Below, one piece after another: positions 36,444 to 47,437 of a stretch of DNA of 54,947 bases. Location of the stretch: NCBI GenBank assembly GCA_963831645.1, contig CAWHQZ010000020.1, forward strand, positions 1 to 54,947, given 5' to 3'. The DNA comes from CAWHQZ01 sp963831645 (GTDB lineage Bacteria > Pseudomonadota > Alphaproteobacteria > Rhizobiales > Aestuariivirgaceae). The stretch's first letter is position 1, and every line of letters begins with the position of its first letter. The position numbers and the translations under genes are program-made. The notes under the pieces were generated by a model that was not told where the DNA came from, did no database searches, and saw only the letters and a program-made list of their open reading frames with translations.

Positions 36444-36681
36444 AGAAGACACTGCCAGAGACTATAGGCTTGATCGAAAGTAGAAAAAAGGATCGTTTAC
36501 GTTGTCGATTTGCGGTCCGAGACGTGAAGCGCGCGCCCCAAGCTGGGCTTTGCGGTGGGCATGAACTCGAGCTTCCGATTGAAGGACCCGGATATTGGTC
36601 TTTCGTGAATGGCTGCGCAAGGCAAGCGCACACGCTTCGGTGAAGCGGTTGCGGGCCTTATTGCCCCGCTGCAGGCTTTCG

Positions 36682-38941
36682 ATGCGGGCAACCTGTCTTC
36701 TCGCGATGCTGCTTCTGACGGGGAAGGCGGAAGCGCTGGAGTTGGCCAAGAGGAGCCCTGGATATGTCGGCTCCCTCGCCTGCCAATCCTGCCATCAGCA
36801 CCAAACGGAAGCGTGGACCAATTCGCACCATAGCTGGGCGTTGCGCGAGCCGGCCCCGGGGAATGTTCTCGCTGATTTCAACAATGCACAGTTCACCCAT
36901 CGCGGCTTGACCTCCCGATTCTCTCGTCGCAACGGGCGCTATTTTGTCGAAACCGATGACGCGGACGGCGCGTTGAAGGAGTTCGAAGTCAAGTATGTCG
37001 TCGGCGTGGCGCCGCTTCAGCAGTATCTCGTCGAGACCGGGGCGGGACGGCTGCAAGTCCTCGACATAGCCTGGGACAGTTCGGCGCGACGCTGGTTCCA
37101 TCTTTATCCCGACGAAGATGTTTCACCCGGCAACGGCCTGCACTGGACCGGACCTTACAAGAACTGGCAGGCACGCTGCGCCGTCTGCCATCAGACGGAT
37201 TTTCACAAGAACTACGAGCCCGAGGCCCAGACAATATCAGAGCCGGTGGAGTGAGCTGACCATCGGCTGCGAGGCCTGCCACGGTCCGGGCGAGGCGCAT
37301 ATCGCCTGGACCCGAAAGAAGGCCGACTTCGATCCGACCGACTTCGATAACATCGATCAGCGGGGGCTCGTCTGGCCCAGCGGCAAGACACGCCAGGCGC
37401 GCGAGGAGAACATGTGCGGCCCGTGCCACTCGCGCCGGGAGCAGATCGGCGCCGACAGTCCCCTGCCCGGCGCCGGCTTCGGCGATCACTACAAACTGGC
37501 CCCCCTCAGCAGCCGGCTCTATTTCCCGGACGGGCAGCAGAATGAGGAAGTCTATGTTCTCGGCTCCTTTCTTCAGTCCAGAATGCATGCGCGTGGTGTA
37601 ACCTGCACAAACTGCCATGAACCGCACGCAGGGACGTTGCTGGCGAGCGGCAATGCCATCTGCACGCAATGTCACAACCCCGTCGGCAGAGCCGATTTCC
37701 CATCGCTGAAGCCAAAGGACTACGACTCACCCGACCATCACCACCACGTTGCGGGCAGCACCGGTGCGCAATGCGTCAACTGTCACATGCCGGAGCGCAA
37801 ATACATGGTGATCGACGGCCGCAGGGATCATTTCTTCCGAATCCCCGATCCGCTGCTTTCAAAGAAGACGGGCGCACCCGATGCCTGTACTGGCTGCCAC
37901 TCAGCAAAGACTGCCGAATGGGCGGCGGAGCATATCGCACAATGGGCGCCGGCACGTTCAAGCTCGGCAACCGCCTATGCCGAGGCTTTTGCAATGGCGC
38001 ACCAGAACAGCCAGAACAGGCTGACCGAGCGGGCCCGCCAGGCACTCATCACCACCGCGGCCGATGGAGCCCAGCCCGCGATTGCCAGAGCAACGGCGCT
38101 CGCCGAGCTGGCCGACGATGAAGGCGCATTCAGGCGCCTGCCCATTGCCGAGCTGCTGAGCGACCCGAGCGACCTCATCCGGTCCGCGGCCGCCCGCCTC
38201 GTGCGAGTGGCCCCCGATGAAGATCGTATCAGGCTTCTCCTGCCTGTTCTTCGCGATCCGGTCGCCTCGGTTCGGATCGCTGCCGCACTTGAGCTCAATG
38301 GCGTCTCTCCTGCCGATTTTCCCGAAGACGCGCGCAAGGATCTCAGTGCCGCGCTCGACGAGCTCAAAGCTTCGCTTCTCGCCAGAGCGGATTTTCCCGA
38401 AACGCAGATGGCGATCGGCGGGCTGGCGTTGACGACCCGCAATTGGGCGGCGGCCGAGGCTGCATTTGCTTCGGCGTCCCTGATGGATCCGCAGCTTGTC
38501 GAAGCTTGGCTAGTCCGGGCCAGGATCCGCGAGGCACTGGGCGATCCGGGCGAAGCCATCGCCATTCTCGGTCAGGCTCGTGCGAGCAATGGCCAGAATG
38601 CAAGGGTCGTCTCGGACCTGGCGGCTCTATTGGCCAGGCAGGGTCGCATCGAGGAGGCAGTCCCGCTCCTCAGGGAGAGGGTCGAAGCCGAACCGGGCAA
38701 TCTCGAGCTCAGGCTGATGCTTGCCTCGATACTGATTCAGTCCGGCAGACTGGCTGAAGGCGGCGGCGAGGTCGACGTGCTGCTCAACCAGGCGCCAGGT
38801 CATCCGGAGATTCTGGTCCTCCATGGGCTCCGCCAACTGATGGCCGGAGATGTGCCTGGCGCCCGGGAAACAGTTCGCAAAATTGACGGCCTTTACCCGG
38901 GCCTCACTCTCCCACCTCAACTGGAAGGACTGCGCAAGTAA
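36682..38941 (+). CDS. Octaheme c-type cytochrome with HEAT/TPR-like C-terminus (one frameshift)
   Basis: The ATG at 36682 gives a signal peptide (MRATCLLAMLLLTGKAEA). Eight heme-binding motifs follow: CQSCH, CAVCH, CEACH, CGPCH, CTNCH, CTQCH, CVNCH and CTGCH. The last 300 residues carry helical repeats (AARLVRVAPDEDRIRLLLPV, then TPR-like units). The frame shifts once near 37222, between the second and third heme, without apparent loss. It is periplasmic and probably an electron carrier or a reductase subunit of the cytochrome c554 type. The partner is unknown. The combination of multiheme and TPR in one chain suggests docking on another protein. Confidence 0.82.
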
Positions 38942-38977
38942 TTCGGTCAGCGCAAAGGCGCGGAAAAAACCTTTCAA

Positions 38978-39069
38978 CCGTCATTGCGGCGAACGCCGCA
39001 ATCCAGCTTTGAGCGTTTACCAGCGGAGAAGCCGCCAGCGGGATTCTGGCTTGCGCCACAGAATGACGG
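38978..39069. repeat. REP/RIME-like intergenic palindrome
   Basis: The outer ends CCGTCATT and AATGACGG are inverted repeats, and the interior holds GCGGCGAACGCCGC and related short dyads. It sits between the convergent cytochrome and acyl-CoA synthetase genes, touching the latter's stop. It resembles the short palindromic repeats scattered in rhizobial genomes. Confidence 0.5.
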
Positions 39070-41254
39070 TCAGAGCAAGCCGGCGCCGCGTGCCCATTTG
39101 TACTTGGCTCCAAGCACCGAGACGGGGACTTCGGTCGAATAGGGATAGGCCGGTATTCCATGGTCGAAAAGATACTCGGAGGCCTCCTCGACCTCGACAT
39201 CACCGGCGAGCGAGGCGACGACGGGTTTGTTGATCCCCTTCGCCTTCATCTCCTGGACGACCTCGGCAACGAGCTTCGCGAAGACCATCGGCGGCGTGAT
39301 GATCGTGTGCCAGTAACCGAGGATGAGTGCATGGATGCGGTCGTCCTCGAGGCCGAGCCTGATCGTGTTCCTGTAGGTGGTCGGCGGCTCGCCCCCGGTG
39401 ATGTCGACCGGATTGCCGGCCGCGCCGAAGGGCGGGATGAACTTCCGGAAGGCCGCATCGAGGTCGGCCGGCATCGCCATGAGGCTCAGGCCGCTATCGA
39501 CGCAGGCGTCCGCCAGCAGCACGCCGGACCCCCCGGCGCCGGTGATGATCACGACATTCTCGCCCTTCGGTGTCGGCAGCACGGGGATGGCGCGGGCGAA
39601 TTCCAGCAGGTCGCGCAAGCTGCGAGCCCGGATGACGCCGGACTGCCGCAGTACGTCCTCGTAGATCCTGTCGTTGCCGGCGAGCGCGCCCGTATGTGAG
39701 CTGGCGGCTTTCGCTCCGGCCGACGTGCGGCCGGCCTTGAGGACGATGACCGGCTTCTTCCTGGTGACCCGTCGCGCGACTTCCGCGAAGGCACGGCCGT
39801 CCTTCAGATCCTCGCAGTGCTGGGCAATGATCTGCGTATTGTCGTCCTGCTCGAAGAAGGTGAGAAGGTCGTCCTCATCGAGATCGGCCTTGTTGCCGAG
39901 GCCGACGATCGCCGAAACTCCCATTTTCGCCGAGCGGCTGAAGCCGATGATGGCCATGCCGATGCCGCCCGACTGCGAGGAAAGCGCCGCCTGCCCCTTG
40001 ACGTCATAGGCCGTGCAGAATGTCGCGCACAGGTTCTTGTGGGTATAGTAGAAGCCGTAGATGTTCGGCCCCATCAGGCGCACCCCGTATTTCCGCCCGA
40101 TCTCCTGAATCTCCTTCTGCCCCTCCACATTGCCGGTCTCTGCGAAGCCGGACGGAATGAGAACGGCGCCCGGTATCTTCTTCTCGCCGCACTCCGACGA
40201 GGGCCTGCGCCACGAACCTGGCGGGGATCGCGAACACCGCGACGTCGATCTCGCCGGGCACGTCCTTGACCGACTTGTGGGCCTTGAGGCCCATGATCTC
40301 GTCGGCTTTCGGATGGATCGGATAGATGCTCCCCCGGTAGCCGCCGTTGATCAGGTTCTTCATCACCGAATTGCCGATCTTGCCGTCCTCGGCGGAGGCG
40401 CCGATGACCGCCACCGCATCGGGCTTCATGATGCGGTTCATCTGGCGGACGATGTCTTCCTGCTTCGGCCGATAGCGGCTCTCCGTCGGTGCGAAGTCGA
40501 CGATGATGCGCACGTCGGCCGCAGTCGCGCCCGCGGCCGTTGCGAACACCGGATTGAGGTCCATCTCGACGATCTCGGGAAAGTCGCTGACCAGATCACC
40601 GACCTTCCGGATGAGTCCGGCAAGGGCGTCCCGGTTCACCGGATCGCCACCGCGCACCCCCTTCAGCATCTCGGCAGCCTGGATGCCATCGAGCATCGAC
40701 AGGGCGTCCTCGCTGCTGGCTGGCGCGAGACGGAAGGTGATGTCCTTCAGGACCTCGACGAGGGTGCCGCCGAGACCGAACGCCACGAGCTTGCCGAAAC
40801 TGGCATCCGTGACGGCTCCGACGATGACCTCCTGGCCGCCGGTCAGCATCTGCTGAACCTGGACGCCCTCGATCCTGGCGCCGGCGTTGTATTTCCTGGC
40901 ATTGGCGAGAATGGTCTCGTAACCCTTCGAGGTCTCGTCGGCGTTCTTCAGGCCGACCAGTACGCCGCCCGCTTCCGTCTTGTGCAGGATGTCCGGTGAG
41001 ACGATCTTGAGCACGACCGGATAGCCCATGCCGTCCGCGAGCCTGGCGGCCTCCTCGCCCGAGTGCGCGAGAGCTTCCTTCGGCACCGGGATCCCGTAGG
41101 CGTCGCAGACGAGCTTGCCTTCGGGCGCGGTGAGAGCGGTGCGGCCGCCAGCCTTCACTGTTTCGAGAACCTTCCGGACCGCGTCCTTGTCCGGCGTGGC
41201 GCTCCATCCGGCCGGCTGCGCGGATTTCTTTGCCTTCGCTGCCCGGTCTGTCAT
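39070..41254 (-). CDS. ADP-forming acyl-CoA synthetase, ATP-grasp first (one frameshift)
   Basis: The protein of about 728 residues is of the acetate-CoA ligase (ADP-forming) family. The ATP-grasp beta part comes first (VCDAYGIPVPKEALAHSGEE, HKTEAGGVLVGLKNADE, EMDLNPVF). Then come the CoA-binding domain (DAVAVIGASAEDGKIGNSVM) and the succinyl-CoA-ligase-like domain, with the phospho-His loop SSHTGALAG and SQSGGIGMAI. The ATG at 41254 begins MTDRAAKAKKSAQPAG. One base too many near 40190 splits the frame. It would interconvert an acid and its CoA ester with ATP/ADP. Its position next to frc suggests the formyl-, oxalyl- or hydroxyacyl-CoA pool. Confidence 0.85.
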
Positions 41255-41262
41255 CGCCGCTC

Positions 41263-42537
41263 CTATTCGGCTGCCGCGCGCCGGATCTCGCCCAGGGCGC
41301 CGGAGGCCTTGATCTCGCCGATCCGGGCGTCGTCGAACCGCAGTACGTCGCGCAGGATCTCCTCCGTGTGCTCGCCGAGCAGCGGAGAGCGTCTTACCTC
41401 GGTCGGGCTGTCGGACATCTTGATCGGGTTGCCGACCGTCAGATATTTGCCGCGCGTCGGATGGTCCACCTCGACGATCGTGCCGGTCTTGCGCAAGGAC
41501 GGCTCCTCGGCGAGCTCCTTCATAGAGAGGATGGGCCCGCAGGGAATGTCGTACTCGTTGAGGATGTCCATGACCTCGAACTTGTTCCTGGTCATCGTCC
41601 ATTTCTCGACGGTGGCGAAGATATCCATGAGACGCGGCAGCCGCACCTCCGGCGTCGCGTAGTCCGGATCCGTGATCCAGGTGTCCCTGCCGATCACCTG
41701 GCAGATCTTCTCCCACACCGGCGCCTGGGTGATGAAGTAGATATAGGCGTTGGGATCGGTCTCCCACCCCTTACACTTGAGGATCCACCCCGGCTGGCCG
41801 CCGCCCGATGCGTTGCCCGCACGCGGGACGGCTTCGCTGAACTTGCCGTGGGGATACTGCGGATACTCTTTGAGCGGACCATGAGCCAGGCGCTGCTGGT
41901 CACGCAGCTTGACGCGGCAGAGATTGAGCACGCCATCCTGCATCGCGGCCAGCACTTTCTGTCCCCTGCCCGTCGCGTTGCGCTGGTAGAGCGCGCAGAC
42001 GATGCCGAGCGCCAGATGCACGCCGGTGCCGCTGTCGCCGATCTGGGCTCCGGTCACCATGGGCGGGCCATCATCGAAGCCCGTCGTCGACGCAGCACCC
42101 CCGGCGCACTGGGCGACGTTCTCGTAAACCTTGCAGTCCTCGTAGGGACCGGGACCGAAACCCTTCACGGACGCCACGATCATGCGCGGATTGAGCGCCT
42201 GGATGCGCTCCCAGCCGAAGCCCATGCGATCGAGCACCCCCGGCGCAAAGTTCTCGACCAGCACATCGCAGGCCTTGACCAGCGCCTCGAGCACCTCCTT
42301 GCCCTTCGGGTTCTTGGTGTCGAGCGTGATCGAGCGCTTGTTGTGGTTCAGCATGGTGAAATAGAGGCTGTCCACATCCGGAACGTCGCGCAGCTGACCG
42401 CGCGTGATGTCGCCGACGCCGGGCCGCTCCACTTTGATCACATCGGCGCCGAGCCAGGCGAGAAGCTGGGTGCAGGTGGGGCCGGACTGCACGTGGGTGA
42501 AATCGAGAACCAGGACGCCATCCAATGCTTTGCCCAT
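41263..42537 (-). CDS. frc: Formyl-CoA:oxalate CoA-transferase
   Basis: The 424-residue class III CoA-transferase aligns with Frc throughout. It begins MGKALDGVLVLDFTHVQSGP, the catalytic Asp lies in AMQDGVLNL, and the family-specific glycine loop GNASGGGQPGW precedes LKCKGWETD. It moves CoA from formyl-CoA to oxalate. Close homologues with other acyl acceptors exist, so the substrate is likely but not certain. The frame is intact, unlike its neighbours. The start at 42537 lies 58 bp after the ThDP enzyme, and the stop is 8 bp before the synthetase start. Confidence 0.9.
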   Translation of the reverse strand: MGKALDGVLVLDFTHVQSGPTCTQLLAWLGADVIKVERPGVGDITRGQLRDVPDVDSLYFTMLNHNKRSITLDTKNPKGKEVLEALVKACDVLVENFAPGVLDRMGFGWERIQALNPRMIVASVKGFGPGPYEDCKVYENVAQCAGGAASTTGFDDGPPMVTGAQIGDSGTGVHLALGIVCALYQRNATGRGQKVLAAMQDGVLNLCRVKLRDQQRLAHGPLKEYPQYPHGKFSEAVPRAGNASGGGQPGWILKCKGWETDPNAYIYFITQAPVWEKICQVIGRDTWITDPDYATPEVRLPRLMDIFATVEKWTMTRNKFEVMDILNEYDIPCGPILSMKELAEEPSLRKTGTIVEVDHPTRGKYLTVGNPIKMSDSPTEVRRSPLLGEHTEEILRDVLRFDDARIGEIKASGALGEIRRAAAE

Positions 42538-42595
42538 ACTATTCCTCTCGAGCTTCGTCTCTTGCTTTCCTTGACCCCGTGGCCCCGACGTGCGG

Positions 42596-44353
42596 TCACT
42601 TGTACATGGTCTGCGCCTTGGTCCCCGGCGCGTATTCCCGCGGGTCCACCCAAATGTTGATGACGGCACAGCGGCCTGTTTTATGGACGGATTCGCGCGC
42701 TCGCCGCAGAGCCGGCCCGATCTGCCCGGCTCGCGCACTTCCTCACCGCGGCCGCCCAGCATTTCGCCGAACTTGCCGAACGGCACGTCGCCCAGCAGGT
42801 TACCGACATTGCCGCGCTGCTCACCGTATTTGGCGATCTGGCCATAGCGGATCTGGTTCATGGCGGAGTTGTTGCCGATCACGGCGATGTAGGGCGCACC
42901 GAAACGGTTCGCCGTTTCCATGTCGAAGGCCGTCATGCCGAAGGAGCCGTCGCCGTAGTAGCAGAGCACTTCCTTGCCCGGATGGGCGAGCTTTGCAGCC
43001 ATCGCGAAGCCCGTGCCGACGCCGAGGCTGCCGGGTGTGGCCGAATCGATCCAGTGGCCGGGCCGGCGCGGCCGCACTGCCTGTGCCGAGATGGTCACGA
43101 CGTCGCCGCCGTCACCGATGTAGATCGTGTTTTCAGTGAGGAATTCGTTGATATCCCAGGCGACGCGATAGGGGTGAATCGGCACGCTGTCCGACTTGAA
43201 TAGCGGCATCAGCTTCTCGGTGGCGCTCGTCTCGGCTTCGTGCAGCTGCTGCCGTCACTGCTTCCTGGCCTGCCGCTTGCCGCCGTCAATCCGCGCGGTC
43301 GCCGCGTCGAGCACCGCACCCAGGATAGCGCCGGGATGGCCGACGAGGCCGTGCGAGATGTCGCGGTTCTTGCCCACCGTCCGGTAGTCCATGTCGATCT
43401 GGACGAGCGTCGAGATCCCTGCTGATGCGCTTGCCATACCCCATGCGGAAGTCGAACGGCGTGCCGACGATGACGATCACATCGGCTTTGGAAAAAGCCA
43501 GCGAGCGCGTGCGATCGAAATGATGCGGGTCGCCCGGCGGCAGCAAGCCGCGGCTCGCACCATTGAAGTAGCCGGGAATGTCGAGCCCGCGAAGAAGCGC
43601 CGTCGCCTCTTCATGGCCGCGTGCCGTCCACACCTGCTGGCCGAGCAGGATGGCGGGCCGCTCGGACTTCACCAGGATGTCGGCGAGCTTCTCGATGTCG
43701 CGTGGATCGCCGAGCGCTCTGCTCGATGCGCGATAGCCGCCCGGGGCCGGAATGACGGCCTTCGAGACATCCACCTCGCGGTCGAGCACGTCGCGCGGGA
43801 TTTCGAGATAGGCCGGGCCGGGAGCGCCGGCGAAGCATTCCCGGGCGGCCATGGCGATCATGTCGGCGACGCGTTCCGTGGAGCGCACGCTTTCCGAGAA
43901 TTTCGTGATCGGCCGCATCATATCGACGTGCGGCAGGTCCTGGAGCGAGCCCATCCTGTGCTGGGTGAGCGCGCCCTGGCCGCCGATATGCAGGACAGGA
44001 CTTTCCGACCGGAAGGCTGTGGCAATTCCGGTGACGGCGTTCGTAGCCGGGCCCGGGCAGTCGTCACCACGCAGCCGAGCTTGCCGGTCTGGCGCGCATA
44101 GCCGTCGGCGGCATGGGCCGCGACCTGCTCGTGGCGCACATCGATGATGCGGATGCCCTCGTCGACACAGCCATCATAGATATCGATGATATGGCCGCCG
44201 CACAGCGTGAAGATCGTATCGACGCCCTGTTCTTCAGCGCTCTGGCCGCCAGGTGTCGCCCGAAACGACGTTGGCGTCCCTGCTCTTCTGCTTCAGGGTG
44301 TCTTCCGCAGTCGTCGTCGCTGTCGACTTGGCCGCCAGAGTGGTCGTCGCCAT
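42596..44353 (-). CDS. ThDP-dependent 2-hydroxyacyl-CoA lyase / oxalyl-CoA decarboxylase homologue (several frameshifts)
   Basis: Pieces in three frames together make a protein of about 585 residues: start MATTTLAAKSTATTTAEDTL, then TIFTLCGGHIIDIYDGCVDE and IIDVRHEQVAAHAADGYARQ with the catalytic Glu. The middle domain is AILLGQQVWTARGHEEATAL. The ThDP motif GDGSFGMTAFDMETANRFGA with NN follows, and the chain ends WVDPREYAPGTKAQTMYK. Next to frc, an oxalyl-CoA decarboxylase is the default call. The sequence style (GGHIIDIYDGC) looks more like a 2-hydroxyacyl-CoA lyase. At least four single-base shifts occur, near 44250, 44050, 43430 and 43260, and more near 42700. Confidence 0.7.
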
Positions 44354-44417
44354 GGACATTCCTCCCTACGTCGAGCTTCGTCCGTTCCTGCGATCGGCCC
44401 GGACCAGCGCTGACCGA

Positions 44418-45126
44418 TCAGCCGAGAAAGTCTCCGTGCTTCTCGACGTGCGCGCGCAGTCCCAAAGTGTGCTCGCGCACCGAGTCGCTCGCCCGATCCG
44501 CGTCGCGCGCAACCAGGGCTTCGATGATGTTCATGTGATCGATGATCGAGCGCTCGGCGCGATTGTCCTGCCGGATCGTGACCTTGCGGATGGCGCGCAT
44601 GTGGATGAACAGGTTCTCCGATATATCGGCAATCAGCTTGCACCCACCCAGACGGATGATGGTCTGGTGAAAGGCGACGTTTGCGTCCGAGTATTCGCTG
44701 ATGTGCTCCGTGGGCTTCTCGGTCTCGAATTCCGAGAACAGCGTTCTGAGCTTTCTCAACTCGTGGTCCGTCGCCTGCTGGGCGGCGAGACGAGCCGACA
44801 TGCTCTCCAGCGCTGCCCAGACCGTGATCATCTCCAGCATCTCCTGCTTCGTCTTCTTGATGACGAAGACGCCGCGGCGCGGAAGGGAACGCACGAAGCC
44901 TTCCTGCTCGAGAAGCGTGATGGCCTCGCGCACCGGCGTGCGGCTGACCGCGGAGATCCTGGGACAACTGGCGCTCGTCCAGGCGGATTTCGTCCGGATG
45001 GTCATAAATGTCCATCTCGGTAATCGCCTTCTTCAGCCTTTCGTAAGCCATGTTCCGGAAGCTGATGGTGGTATCGAGGGGCCGGACCCAAATCTTCGGG
45101 GGTGAACTCGCCTGCTGCGCGCGCAC
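44418..45126 (-). CDS. GntR-family regulator, FCD subfamily (one frameshift)
   Basis: A GTG at 45126 follows AAGGAGAA and begins VRAQQASSPPKIWVRPLDTT. The winged helix (YERLKKAITEMDI, IRLDERQLSQDL, then SRTPVREAITLLEQEGFVRS) is split by one frameshift near 44955. The C-terminal FCD ligand domain is intact (ESMSARLAAQQATDHELRKL, NVAFHQTIIRLGGCKLI). It lies between the transporter genes and the ThDP enzyme and probably represses the cluster in response to its substrate, as is usual for this family. Confidence 0.83.
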
Positions 45127-45191
45127 GTCTGGTTCTCCTTCCGGGGTAACACTCCATGTTGGCCCTGGGCCTGGTAATTCAATCTCGCATC

Positions 45192-45225
45192 TAAAATACT
45201 GTACACCATGTTCCAGAACGCTCAC
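45192..45225 (-). promoter_or_regulatory. Candidate GntR operator upstream of the regulator
   Basis: On the minus strand the DNA reads TTCTGGAACATGGTGTACAG then TATTTTAGATG. The segment before tctC (48555-48590) carries TTCCAGAGAG, GTACACAGTATGATAAATG. The shared GTAC-ACAGTAT core suggests a common binding site. This is inference from two copies only. Confidence 0.3.
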
Positions 45226-45271
45226 AAGCTTTTCGGGCAGATTGGCCTGACCATGAACGCCTCCTTTGCGG

Positions 45272-46790
45272 CTACTCGGCAGCCTGGCCCTGGGATGCGG
45301 CGGACGAAGTCGTCTTAGGCCAGACGAAGCCACCGGCCAGAACAGCATGAACACGGCCAGACCGCAGATCGAGCCGACAAGGCCGTTCGACCAGAAGATC
45401 GACAGGCTGCCGTCCGACAGCACCATGGCATTGCGGAAGTTCGGACTCGGCCATGTCGCCGAGCACCAGCGCCAGCACCAGAGGGGCGAGCGGATACTGA
45501 AGGCTTCTTGAAGACGTAGCCGATGATGCCGAAGATCAGCATGAAGCTTATGTCGAGCATCGCATTCTCACCGTATAGGCGCCGATCGCGCAGACCGCGA
45601 TGATCACCGGGGCGATGATGCTGAACGGGATGCGCAGGATCGCCGCAAAGAACGGCACCGTGGTCAGCACCACGATCAGCCCCACGACATTGCCGAGATA
45701 CATGCTCGCAATCAGGCCCCAGACGAAGTCCGGCTGGTCTTTGAACAGCATGGGCCCCGGCTCCAGGCCCCAGATGAGTAGCCCGCCCAGCAGCACTGCC
45801 GCGGTGGGTGAGCCGGGAATGCCCAATGTCAGCATCGGCAGAAGTGCACTGGTTCCGGCGGCGTGCGCCGCGGTTTCCGGCGCCACGACGCCCTCGAGCT
45901 CGCCGCGGCCGAAGTTCGCGCCCCGCCTGGAGAAGCGCTTGGCCAGGCCATAGCTCATGAACGAGGCCGGCGTCGCGCCACCCGGCGTGATGCCCATCCA
46001 GCAGCCGACGATTGCACCCCGCAACGATGTCGCCCAGTATTTCGGCAGCTTGGCCCAGGTCTGCAGCACGACGCGTGGATTGATCCTGGCGCTCCGGCCT
46101 TTGAAGGCGAGACCTTCCTCCATGGTCAGCAGGATCTCGCCGATGCCGAACAGGCCGATGACCGCGATCAGGAAGTTGAAGCCGCGCAGCAGCTCGTACC
46201 AGCCGAAGGTCATGCGTAGCTGGCCGGTCGTCGGATCCTGGCCGACGGCGGCGAGCGCGAAGCCCAGCATCATCGCTGCGACCGTCTTCGATGGCGGTTC
46301 CCTGCCCATGCCGACGAAGCTGCAAAAGGCCAGGAGCTGGACAGCGAACAGCTCGGCCGGCCCGAAACGCCAGCGCGATCGAAGCGATCAGCGGCGCCAG
46401 GAACGTGACGATGATGACGGCGAACAGCGCCCCGAAAAACGAGGAGGTGAAGGCGGCTGTCAGCGCCTCTCCGGCACGGCCCTGCTGCGCCATCGGATAG
46501 CCATCGAACGTCGTGGCCACCGACCATGGCTCGCCGGGGATGTTGAACAATATCGAGGTGATGGCGCCGCCGAACAGCGCGCCCCAATAGATGCAGGACA
46601 GCATGATGATCGCCGAGGTCGGCGACATGCTGAAGGTGAGCGGCAGCAGGATGGCGACGCCGTTGGCGCCGCCCAGTCCCGGCAGCACGCCGATGAGGAC
46701 ACCCAGCGTGATGCCGATGAACATGTACATGATGTTCGCCGGGTCGCCGAGGACGCTGAAGCCGGCGATCAACGAACTCAATGCTTCCAC
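45272..46790 (-). CDS. tctA: Tripartite tricarboxylate transporter large permease TctA (several frameshifts)
   Basis: The N-terminus (FIGITLGVLIGVLPGLGGAN, GALFGGAITSILFNIPGEPW) and the middle segment (WMGITPGGATPASFMSYGLA, LLPMLTLGIPGSPTAAVLLG) are characteristic of TctA. The C-terminal helices follow in two further frames (FMLIFGIIGYVFKK, SIFWSNGLVGSICGLAVFML), ending GQAAE. At least three single-base shifts break it, near 46370, 45550 and 45450-45350. It is an inner-membrane permease of about 506 residues that would import a carboxylate with TctB and TctC. Confidence 0.8.
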
Positions 46791-46832
46791 GTAATTCTCC
46801 CTCGTGCGGCGGTTCGCGCCATCTCCGGCCGA

Positions 46833-47345
46833 TCAGTAGCCGAACAGGTCCTCGAGCGGCCCTTTCGGCAGCGGCAGCAGGAACCAGAGCTCGAAAATCA
46901 GGAACAAGGACAACGGCACCGCCACGCTGACCAGGATGATCGTCGGCCATTGGAACCGGCCGAGCCAGCGCATGAATACGGCGATGAAAAGCGCGCTCGC
47001 CGAGTAGATGCCGATGAAGCCAATCAGGCCGACGTAGATCACCGACGGCACGAAGACCTTCATGACATCGCGCAAGCTGCCCGCGTCCGACGAAGGCTTC
47101 CGCTGCTCTTCACGCGCCCATCAGGACGTAGGGCGATCGTGCAAAGGCTCGACAGCAAAGAATTCAGCAGTCCGGCGTAGAATGGGAAATAGCCCTGTGG
47201 CTCGTCTTCGGCCCAGCCGATGCCGCAGCCGCAAGCTGTCGGCGATCACCAGCCCGTCGATAGGAACCAGGATCAGGGCGACGACGATGTCAGCCGACCG
47301 CTTCGACACCAGGCCGTCGCCGGCCTTCGTCTTCACTCTCCGCAT
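46833..47345 (-). CDS. tctB: Tripartite tricarboxylate transporter small subunit TctB (frameshifted)
   Basis: The N-terminal part reads RSADIVVALILVPIDGLVIA and the C-terminal part VPSVIYVGLIGFIGIYSASA through LPLPKGPLEDLFGY. The linking region is recovered only by changing frame twice, near 47260-47200 and 47090. Length of about 170 residues and four helices fit TctB. It lies 42 bp upstream of tctA. Confidence 0.72.
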
Positions 47346-47437
47346 CCGAAGCCTCTTCGTGCGGAATCCCTGCTGCAGGGATCGATCCTCAGGACGAAAC
47401 GGGGCCGAGGGCGTTGCCGCCGGAGCCCCCTATATCG

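Noticed and set aside
41230..42660. 476-codon plus-strand frame opposite frc
   Set aside because: frc is complete on the other strand; this frame has no recognisable fold.
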